Positions 7,572-14,457 of a stretch of 27,974 nucleotides of DNA are shown in pieces. The stretch spans positions 1 to 27,974 of the forward strand of contig JBLHRR010000062.1 in the NCBI GenBank assembly GCA_047626155.1, given 5' to 3'. How positions within the stretch are numbered: the stretch's first letter is position 1; each line of letters opens with the position of its first letter. The translations under genes were made by a program, and so were the position numbers. The notes beneath the pieces are model-generated. The model was not told the origin of the DNA and searched no databases. It saw only the letters and a program-made list of their open reading frames with translations. The DNA is from CALGLS01 sp047626155. GTDB lineage: Bacteria; Bacteroidota; Bacteroidia; Chitinophagales; Saprospiraceae.

Positions 7572-7605
7572 AAAAGGGCGACGCTTGTTAAGTGTCGCCT
7601 TTTTT
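7572..7605 (+). terminator. Strong intrinsic terminator after rocD
   Basis: GCGACGCTT pairs with AAGTGTCGC (one G-U) across a GTT loop. A-rich bases precede the stem and a T-run follows it. It ends the ald-rocD unit about 95 bases past the rocD stop. Confidence 0.88.
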
Positions 7606-8030
7606 ATTTGTGTTTGGCTGGTTTTCTGAACTCCGTGAGTTGGCATTTGGGCAGAGCTAATACATTTGAGGGCTATGTCTTAAACCCGCATATTGGTACG
7701 CCTTTAACGAATAACAATGCACTTACTTTTCAGGGAGCGATTTCGAGCAGCATTAATATGCCAAAAAATCTAGCCCAATTCTAAGGATAAACTTATCTAT
7801 ATGAAAGGCTTACTCAACTCTTGCTCTGCGCAATGCCTATCTCGCGGACTTAAGAAAATCAGTACTTCATCTCCCGATAAGCATTTGTACTCCCTTTTCC
7901 ATCCGATTTCCTACAAATTTTCCCTAAATTCGCCCACAATAACAGTCCGGTTCAAACAGTTAAAACACTTATCGCCTAAATAACGTATTAGTAATATTAG
8001 AAGTTAAGCAATACGAAACCCATTCCACCT
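7606..8030. other. Intergenic stretch with no supported gene
   Basis: No gene is convincing here. A 60-codon frame at 7801-7983 lacks any recognisable feature. An ATG-less frame ending at 7784 (residues such as NPHIGTPLTNNNALTFQGAI) could be a decayed gene end but is too short to judge. A weak -7-like TAAATTCG at 7925-7932 might serve the following TPR gene. Nothing else was seen. Confidence 0.4.
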
Positions 8031-11000
8031 ATGAGTATCCATAAAGTTTTCAAACTCCTGCTCTTCCTAACGATTCCATTATTTTGTTCAGCACAAAAAA
8101 CCTCCTTGTATACGGAGGCGAACCTTTTGTACAAAAGAGGGATGAATTTCTATGACCAAAATGTATATGGTTTGGCGCAGACAGAATTCGCTAAGGCCAT
8201 TAACGTATTGCAAGAAACAAATGATCCGGAATACAAATTACTAAAGACCCTTTCCGAATTACATTTTGCTAAAAGTGCGGTTCGTATGAACCATCCGGAT
8301 GGGGAACGATTGGTTTTGGATTTTGCCCGAACCCACGCTCCTGACCCACTAGCTAATCAGGCGATTGTGGAAATGGCTAATTATTATTTCAATAACAAAG
8401 ACTATGACCGGGCTTTGCAGTTATTTGAAAATATCAATACTTATGATTTGCCGAAAAGTCAACGAGCAGAAGTCAGTTTTAACAGAGGTTATGCAAACTT
8501 TGTTAAAAAGAATTTTTCTGTAGCTAAAGGCTATTTCAGAGAGAATACGGAAACAGATTCTAAATACACTTTCCCTTCCAATTACTATACTGGGCTTTGT
8601 TATTTCTATGATGAAAAATACGATCAGGCCGCCAAGTATTTCAAAAGAGTGCAGGGTTCTAACAAATATAAGCCGCATATCCCTTACTATCTGGCAACCA
8701 TTTATTTCGCTCAGGGCGAATATGATAAGGTCATTGATTATGCGGAGCCGAAATTGAGCAACTCCAGATTGCGAAAGCTGCCTGAGCTTAATCAGTTGGT
8801 GGGGCAATCTTATTTTGAAACCAAAGAGTATGACAAGGCACAACCTTATTTAGAAACTTATATATCAAGTGCTTCTCAACTCAGACCGGAGGATTATTAC
8901 CAAATTGGTTTTGTACAGTATAAAGCAGGTGAATTTAAAAAAGCTACTAAGAATTTTGAAGCTTTAGGCAATGTTCAGAATACCATTGGACAAAATGCAA
9001 TGTATTTGTTAGCAGATTGCTATCTAAAAAAAGACGACAAAGCGGCAGCACGTAATGCTTTTAAAAACGCTTCTAAGTTGAACTTTGATAAAGAAATTCA
9101 GAAGGAAGCCTTTTTCAATTATGCAAAATTGTCCTATGAATTGAATTTCGACAGAGAAGCCTTGAAAGCCTTACAAGAAATAGACAAAAGCTCGATTTAC
9201 TATGCAGAAGCTCAGGATATGATGAGTTCGCTTTTCCTCAGCACCAGAGATTATGAAAATGCATTACGATTGTTAAATAATATTCCTGATAAGACACCTC
9301 GAATGAAGGAGACTTACCAAAAGGTAGCTTATCTACGTGGCGTTCAACTCATTCGGCAGGGAGATTTTAGAGGTGGAAAAGTACATTTGCAAATGTCATT
9401 AAATGTCCCCGTTAATACCAGAACAAAAACAATGGCGCTTTATTGGTTGGGCGATCTCGCTCATCAGGATAAAAAATACAACACCAGTATCGGTGAACTT
9501 AACAAGTATTTTACGTTAGCTAAAACCTTGAATAATTTGCCCGACGAGGCTTCTGTTCATACCGCCAACTATACACAGGGTTACAATTACTTGAAACAAG
9601 GAAATTTCGAAAATGCGTTGACTTACTTTCAAAAGGCAGTAACAGGTATTAAGAAAAACACGATGTTCATTTCCAATAATTATATCAAGCAAGATTTACT
9701 TGGAGATGCTACATTGAGAGCAGGAGATTGCCTTTTTAAAAGAAAGAAATACAACGAGGCCATTGATTATTATGATGATGCCATTAAGAATCAATACAAT
9801 GGTTTTCATTATGCCATGTACCAAAAAGCGGTCATTGAGGGCCTAAGAGGAAAAACTACTAACAAGATAATTGCATTGGACGATATTGTTGACAATTATC
9901 CTAATTCAGAATATGCCGACGATGCTCTAGTGCAATTGGGTGCCACCTATTTGGAAATTGGGCAATTTAACCCGGCCAATACTGCCCTTAAAAAATTAGT
10001 TACAAAATACCCTAATTCCACCTTGTACAATCAGGCCTTACTTCGCTTGGGTCTTATTTCCTACAATCAAGGGAATTTGGCTGGAGCCATAGATTATTAC
10101 AAACAAGTCTTTTCCCACAATCCTTCTGCTACAGAATCAGCAGCGGCTCTTGCGGCACTCGAAGAAATCTATGTGGACGACTTAGGAAAGTCAGAAGAGT
10201 ATTTTGCTTTTATAGAAACGATTCCAGGATTGACAGTTACCGATGGAGATAAGGAGGCTTTGAGTTTTAAAGCTGCCGATTCGCAATTTAATAGCGGGAA
10301 ATACGAAAAAGCTATTACAGGTTATACCGCCTATATCAGTAAATATCCGAATGGCTCTAATGTTCTTTTGGCGCTTTATCGCAGAGGGGATTCCTACTCC
10401 ATTTTGAAGCAGTACACCAGTGCTTTAAAAGATTATGAGCTGGTCATTGGTCGTGGTTCTAGCGCTTATTATGCGAAGGCTTTAAAGAAAGCTGCATTGA
10501 TTGCTTACAACTATGAAGAAGACTTTCCGAAGGCCTACCAACTCTTTGTCAAGTGGGAACAAGCTGCTGACAATCCATCTGATCGATATGAAGCTCAGGA
10601 AGGAGCGATGCAAGCCGCCTACCGTATGAACAACATGCCATCCGTGATTCGTTGGGCTGAAAAAGTAGCTGCTAACACTCAGGCTACGGGCGACCAAAAA
10701 GCGAATGCGAATTACTACATCGGTAAAATTGCTTTTGAACAAAAAGATTACAACAAAGCGCTTAAAGCTTTCAACAGTGTTATCAAAAATTCCAATAATG
10801 AAAAAACGGCAGAGGCTCGATACCTCATTGCTTACACTTATTATGTACAACGAGATTTAGATTTAGCTCAACAACTCTGCCTTAATGCAAACAAGGAAAG
10901 TTCTGCTTATCCTTACTGGGTCGCCAAGTCTGTTATTCTTCTGGCTGATGTGCTGGCTGAAAAAGGAGACCTCTTCAATGCACAAGCGGTACTCGAAGGT

Positions 11001-11156
11001 TTGATTGAAAACTATAATGACGATGCCGAATTAGTAGGAATCGCTAAAGCTAAATTGGAATTACTTAAAGGACAGAACGCAGCCAATAACAGATTGGTCC
11101 CTGAGAATGGAAATGAGGGAGAGCTTGAAATGGAAATACCGGATGGAGGTAAGTGA
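8031..11156 (+). CDS. Large exported TPR-repeat protein
   Basis: 1041 residues with a signal peptide (about 1-21: a short basic start, LLLFLTIPLF core, SAQ end), so it acts in the periplasm or at the outer membrane. The rest is almost entirely helical TPR-like repeats of about 35 residues. Typical pieces are 'ALQLFENINTYD', 'AQGEYDKVIDYAEP', 'YNEAIDYYDDAIKNQYNG', 'AGAIDYYKQVFSHNP', 'YEKAITGYTAYISKYPNGSN' and 'DYNKALKAFNSVIKN'. The 'KYPNS' turns resemble the TPR subtype in BamD/CpoB-like envelope proteins. The C-terminal 30 residues are acidic and probably disordered. The next gene, an outer-membrane barrel-like protein, starts 58 bases downstream. The family looks like a scaffold; no enzymatic domain is seen. 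I cannot name a function. Confidence 0.9.
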   Translation: MSIHKVFKLLLFLTIPLFCSAQKTSLYTEANLLYKRGMNFYDQNVYGLAQTEFAKAINVLQETNDPEYKLLKTLSELHFAKSAVRMNHPDGERLVLDFARTHAPDPLANQAIVEMANYYFNNKDYDRALQLFENINTYDLPKSQRAEVSFNRGYANFVKKNFSVAKGYFRENTETDSKYTFPSNYYTGLCYFYDEKYDQAAKYFKRVQGSNKYKPHIPYYLATIYFAQGEYDKVIDYAEPKLSNSRLRKLPELNQLVGQSYFETKEYDKAQPYLETYISSASQLRPEDYYQIGFVQYKAGEFKKATKNFEALGNVQNTIGQNAMYLLADCYLKKDDKAAARNAFKNASKLNFDKEIQKEAFFNYAKLSYELNFDREALKALQEIDKSSIYYAEAQDMMSSLFLSTRDYENALRLLNNIPDKTPRMKETYQKVAYLRGVQLIRQGDFRGGKVHLQMSLNVPVNTRTKTMALYWLGDLAHQDKKYNTSIGELNKYFTLAKTLNNLPDEASVHTANYTQGYNYLKQGNFENALTYFQKAVTGIKKNTMFISNNYIKQDLLGDATLRAGDCLFKRKKYNEAIDYYDDAIKNQYNGFHYAMYQKAVIEGLRGKTTNKIIALDDIVDNYPNSEYADDALVQLGATYLEIGQFNPANTALKKLVTKYPNSTLYNQALLRLGLISYNQGNLAGAIDYYKQVFSHNPSATESAAALAALEEIYVDDLGKSEEYFAFIETIPGLTVTDGDKEALSFKAADSQFNSGKYEKAITGYTAYISKYPNGSNVLLALYRRGDSYSILKQYTSALKDYELVIGRGSSAYYAKALKKAALIAYNYEEDFPKAYQLFVKWEQAADNPSDRYEAQEGAMQAAYRMNNMPSVIRWAEKVAANTQATGDQKANANYYIGKIAFEQKDYNKALKAFNSVIKNSNNEKTAEARYLIAYTYYVQRDLDLAQQLCLNANKESSAYPYWVAKSVILLADVLAEKGDLFNAQAVLEGLIENYNDDAELVGIAKAKLELLKGQNAANNRLVPENGNEGELEMEIPDGGK

Positions 11157-11214
11157 TTTTGATCATTCAATCTACTTCCTTCTTTCTTTTATTGATTTCC
11201 TTTAAAAATACAAT

Positions 11215-12891
11215 ATGAATATCTTCAAAAAAATATCGCTTTCTATAGTTTGTTCTTTCTTCTTTTTTAGCGCTTTTGCACAACCAGATTTGCCTTCAGA
11301 GGAGGTACAGGTCATTCAAGATTTTGAAGCTCGATTGGCAGATTCTGAAAAACTTGGATTGCAACCTCTATTGCCACCAGCAGATGATGCTTCTAAAGAT
11401 CTGATTTACAAAATTCCAGTAAAATCTTTACAACTTGAATATCAGCCGCCAAAACTAAGACCTCTGGCAATGGCAGCCAAAAAAGAGGAAAAGGGCTACA
11501 AAGGATATCTAAAAGCGGGCTACGGAATACCTCGTGCTTCTTTGGGCGATTTCTCCTATCACTTTATTGACAGCGAACAATACATCTTTGGAATCAATCT
11601 GAAGCACCAGGCGGCTAATTATAAAAAACTGGAGCATCAACGTTTTATGAACAATAGCGGGGAAATCAATGGTACGTATTATTTGGATAATGGCCTGGCT
11701 GTTGGCGGAAACTTTGGGGTTGACAACCGACAATTACATTTTTATGGCTACGACCATACAGAGCCGGGACAAATCAGAGATCGCTCCGATATACGTCAGC
11801 ATTTCAACAAAATCCATGGTAAAGCTTATGTCTTTAATGGTGAGAGAAATTATGGCGATATCAACTACAACGGCAATATTGATATTTATCACTTGACTGA
11901 CAAATACACTGCGAAAGAAACGGGTGTCAAAGTCAACCTAAGTGGTACCAAATGGTTTGATGAAAAACACCCATTTAAACTAGACTTAATTGGAGACTTC
12001 ACCAATCCTAACAATTTACTTACAGCAAGTGACGTCAATATATTCTACGTCAAACCCAGCTTCACCTGGCATGGCGACAAGTTCCGATTTAAGGCAGGTG
12101 CGAATCTGGCTTTCTTTGACAGCAAAGTACCAGAAGCTAACGGTAGCCAAAGAAAGATAGCCAATATTTTTCCGGATGCTGAACTAGCCGTCAATATCCT
12201 AGGAACGAAATTAGCGGCTTATGTTGGTGTAACAGGAGATTTACAAAAGAATACCATGCTCACTTTGAGCGAGTACAATCCATGGATTGCGACACAAAAT
12301 GCTTTGGCTTTAAAGCCTTCTCGATACCTTCATTATTACGGAGGAGTGAAAGGAAATCTTACCCTGTTGGATTATCAAATCGAAGGTGGATTTAAACCTA
12401 CCGACGACTTGGCTTTGTTCTTAAACAATTCACTTCCGCTGGATACTACCCGCTTCCAAGTGCTCTACGACACGGTTGATATTTACAACCTAACCGCCTC
12501 CCTAACCGCTACTCCAATCAAAGACCTGGAAATCACCATGACTTTAGGTCAAAATTATTACCGTCCAAAAAACGAGGAAAAAGCCTGGCATTTGCCATCT
12601 TTTAACACAAATATTTCTGCCAGATATACTACCTTAGCTAATAAGCTGGTGCTAAAAGCAGAATTCTATTTTGAAAATGGCGTGCCCTATAAAGATAACG
12701 CAGCTGACACTAGGGAGGCACGACATCTAAATGGACTTGTTGATTTGAATCTCGGAGCTGAATATCGAATCGTTAAAAACATAGGTGTGTTTATCGATTT
12801 CAACAATTTAGCTTCTAACAATAGAGAACGCTGGAACCGCTACCCTACTTATGGAACTAATTTGGTTGGTGGAATTACCGCCAGGTTTTAG
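11215..12891 (+). CDS. Outer-membrane beta-barrel-like protein without a plug domain
   Basis: 558 residues with a signal peptide (about 1-22, ending SAFAQ). A linker at 23-100 carries a proline-rich motif (EYQPPKLRPLAM, about 75-86) and is followed by alternating strands to the end. These strands have the turn-rich, aromatic-ended pattern of an outer-membrane barrel, starting at 'GYLKAGYGIPRASLGDFSYHF'. The last residues, GGITARF, end in phenylalanine, the usual barrel-assembly signal. No TonB-receptor plug domain or carboxypeptidase-regulatory domain is visible, although such proteins may be labelled TonB-dependent receptors. It probably forms an operon with the TPR gene upstream and the lipoprotein 32 bases downstream. 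Ligand and role unknown. Confidence 0.82.
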   Translation: MNIFKKISLSIVCSFFFFSAFAQPDLPSEEVQVIQDFEARLADSEKLGLQPLLPPADDASKDLIYKIPVKSLQLEYQPPKLRPLAMAAKKEEKGYKGYLKAGYGIPRASLGDFSYHFIDSEQYIFGINLKHQAANYKKLEHQRFMNNSGEINGTYYLDNGLAVGGNFGVDNRQLHFYGYDHTEPGQIRDRSDIRQHFNKIHGKAYVFNGERNYGDINYNGNIDIYHLTDKYTAKETGVKVNLSGTKWFDEKHPFKLDLIGDFTNPNNLLTASDVNIFYVKPSFTWHGDKFRFKAGANLAFFDSKVPEANGSQRKIANIFPDAELAVNILGTKLAAYVGVTGDLQKNTMLTLSEYNPWIATQNALALKPSRYLHYYGGVKGNLTLLDYQIEGGFKPTDDLALFLNNSLPLDTTRFQVLYDTVDIYNLTASLTATPIKDLEITMTLGQNYYRPKNEEKAWHLPSFNTNISARYTTLANKLVLKAEFYFENGVPYKDNAADTREARHLNGLVDLNLGAEYRIVKNIGVFIDFNNLASNNRERWNRYPTYGTNLVGGITARF

Positions 12892-12923
12892 TTGGTTGAT
12901 TACTTTGATTTTAAATAGAAAGC

Positions 12924-13415
12924 ATGAACAAAATAACTTTTTTTCTTCTTCTTGTTATAGGGATGATTAGCAGCTGTACGGACGATGACCCTAAATCAAG
13001 TTGTATCAATCCAGATGTTTATCAAATTCCTGAGTTCTCTACCGTTGTATCATCAAGTGAAGAGTTATCTAATGACATAGACAGTCTGACCTACTGGGTT
13101 TGTAATGGTGGGAAATTGACTTTAACGGGAACTGGTAATTTGATACTTGTTGATAGTGGCGGAGTGGTGATCATTGAAGGAAAACAAAATGAAGCTTTTA
13201 ATTTAGGTGGAGGTTCTTTGACTTTAAATGGCGGAGATAATGAAGTTTGGCTCAACGGGGAGTCCAAAACTTACGTTTATGGTTTTGAGAATCAGCTTTA
13301 CTACTATCGAGTTGGGCAGTTATTCGAATACGGAGACGAAACTTATATTGAAGAAATTTGTTCTAATGTAACGATTGATTATAGTAAAGCTCCTGTGGAT
13401 GGCTGTGTAGATTAG
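12924..13415 (+). CDS. Small lipoprotein, possibly surface-exposed
   Basis: 163 residues. The signal peptide ends in a lipobox (MISSC, Cys18), followed at once by TDDD. Acidic residues after the lipidated cysteine match the Bacteroidota lipoprotein export signal for the cell surface. The mature part has glycine-rich strand repeats (about 60-110, such as 'LTLTGTGNLILVD' and 'GSLTLNGGDNEVWLNG') suggesting a small beta-solenoid or sandwich. Four further cysteines in the mature part (near residues 27, 59, 145 and 161) may form disulfides. It lies 32 bases after the barrel gene on the same strand and is probably its third operon member. No family recognised. Confidence 0.82.
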   Translation: MNKITFFLLLVIGMISSCTDDDPKSSCINPDVYQIPEFSTVVSSSEELSNDIDSLTYWVCNGGKLTLTGTGNLILVDSGGVVIIEGKQNEAFNLGGGSLTLNGGDNEVWLNGESKTYVYGFENQLYYYRVGQLFEYGDETYIEEICSNVTIDYSKAPVDGCVD

Positions 13416-13545
13416 GTAATAGTACTCAAGTCCTATTTTCACATACAACATCCTTTCAGAGCGGAGAGAAACCTAGCACTTTCATTGCGCTGTTGTGGTT
13501 ACCCATGCAGCAGCAGTCACATTTGAGTAAAAGCTTTTAAGGAGA

Positions 13546-13576
13546 TTGAAAGTGAACGTACCCTTTTGTATCTTTG
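13546..13576 (+). promoter_or_regulatory. ccmE promoter, TTG-N20-TATCTTTG
   Basis: TTG at 13546-13548 and TATCTTTG at 13569-13576 match both Bacteroidota promoter elements with 20 bases between. The ATG follows 24 bases after the -7 element, giving a very short leader. This is the best promoter in the window. Confidence 0.72.
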
Positions 13577-13600
13577 TGTTTAGATAAATATCATTAAATT

Positions 13601-14002
13601 ATGAAAAAGACCCACATCGTAGCTATAGGAATGATCGCCGTTGCCATCGGATTGCTAATCAGTTTAACTGGCGACGTAAGTACCTATTCCTCCTTTGCGA
13701 AAGCAGAAGCGAGCGGAGCTGTTGTAAAGATATCGGGACTATTGGCTAAGGATAAGGAGATGAAATATGAGCCGCAAGTTGATCCTAATTATTTTAGTTT
13801 CCATCTGCAAGATTCTAAGGGTGAGGAGCGAAAGGTAGTTCTTTTGGCTGCCAAGCCTCAGGATTTTGAAAAATCAGAGTCGATCGTTTTGACTGGGCAA
13901 ATGAAGGACGATACTTTTATTGCGACGGATATGTTGATGAAGTGTCCATCGAAATATAAGGATGAGGAGATTTATATTAAGAGTCAGCGGGCGCAGTTGT
14001 AG
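13601..14002 (+). CDS. ccmE: Cytochrome c maturation protein CcmE, CxxxY type
   Basis: A periplasm-facing heme chaperone that takes heme from CcmC and hands it to the cytochrome c ligation complex. 133 residues: an N-terminal membrane anchor (about 5-23), then the OB-fold beta domain (38-110, with VVKISGLLAKD, YFSFHLQDSKGEE and SIVLTGQMKDDTFIATDMLMK). In most CcmE proteins the covalent heme site is H-x-x-x-Y; here it is Cys115-PSK-Tyr119 in MKCPSKYKDE. A C-x-x-x-Y variant is established in the modified system I of archaea and deltaproteobacteria, and I believe it is normal in Bacteroidota. No other ccm gene is nearby. The stop is 2 bases from that of the convergent lipoprotein gene. Confidence 0.88.
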   Translation: MKKTHIVAIGMIAVAIGLLISLTGDVSTYSSFAKAEASGAVVKISGLLAKDKEMKYEPQVDPNYFSFHLQDSKGEERKVVLLAAKPQDFEKSESIVLTGQMKDDTFIATDMLMKCPSKYKDEEIYIKSQRAQL

Positions 14003-14004
14003 AA

Positions 14005-14427
14005 TTACTCTCCATTCTGAGTTATAGTAACTCCATCAAAATAATTCCCGGCTTGAAATCCAACCTCGAGTACACGTATTTCTCCTGTTACGTTCTCTTC
14101 CATCTTTACAAACAATTCAGTTTTCCTAATTCGGCGTATTATAAACTCATCACTTAAAATTTCAAAACTATCTTCCGCAGTATTAATGTTTTCTAGACCC
14201 TCCTGAGCTACTCCATTTAGAAAAATATCAGAAATCCACCACCAATCCCCTTCTGTTGTAAAAGTTGTTGAATCTGAAAGCACATCAAAAGTTGCTTCTT
14301 TTTTTGACAACTTAATATTGTCATCCCAATCGCCGTCCTTTTGTTCTGAACAAGAAGAAAGTAAGAAAACTCCGCTAAGGAGAGTCAAGGATATGATAAA
14401 TGTTTTTTTATTCCAAAGTCTATTCAT
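14005..14427 (-). CDS. Lipoprotein with a BACON-like domain
   Basis: 140 residues. The signal peptide has a positively charged start and a lipobox LSSC at 23-26; SEQKD follows the cysteine. The mature part opens with a segment resembling BACON-type beta-sandwich modules ('EATFDVLSDSTTFTTEGDWWWI', an approximate match by eye), which often mediate carbohydrate or mucin contact in Bacteroidota. It ends with 'GNYFDGVTITQNGE', consistent with the final strand of such a domain. It is the last gene of a minus-strand cassette, 30 bases after the CotH-like gene. Domain assignment is tentative; lipoprotein status is well supported. Confidence 0.78.
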   Translation of the reverse strand: MNRLWNKKTFIISLTLLSGVFLLSSCSEQKDGDWDDNIKLSKKEATFDVLSDSTTFTTEGDWWWISDIFLNGVAQEGLENINTAEDSFEILSDEFIIRRIRKTELFVKMEENVTGEIRVLEVGFQAGNYFDGVTITQNGE

Positions 14428-14457
14428 AATAAATATTTTAAATTAAACTTCCTCTTT

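Noticed and set aside
7614..7784. ATG-less open frame of about 56 codons, possible gene remnant
   Set aside because: Too short, no start and no recognisable family; could be chance in an intergenic stretch.
7801..7983. 60-codon frame
   Set aside because: No domain, signal peptide or conserved-looking pattern, and it lies in the upstream region of the TPR gene.
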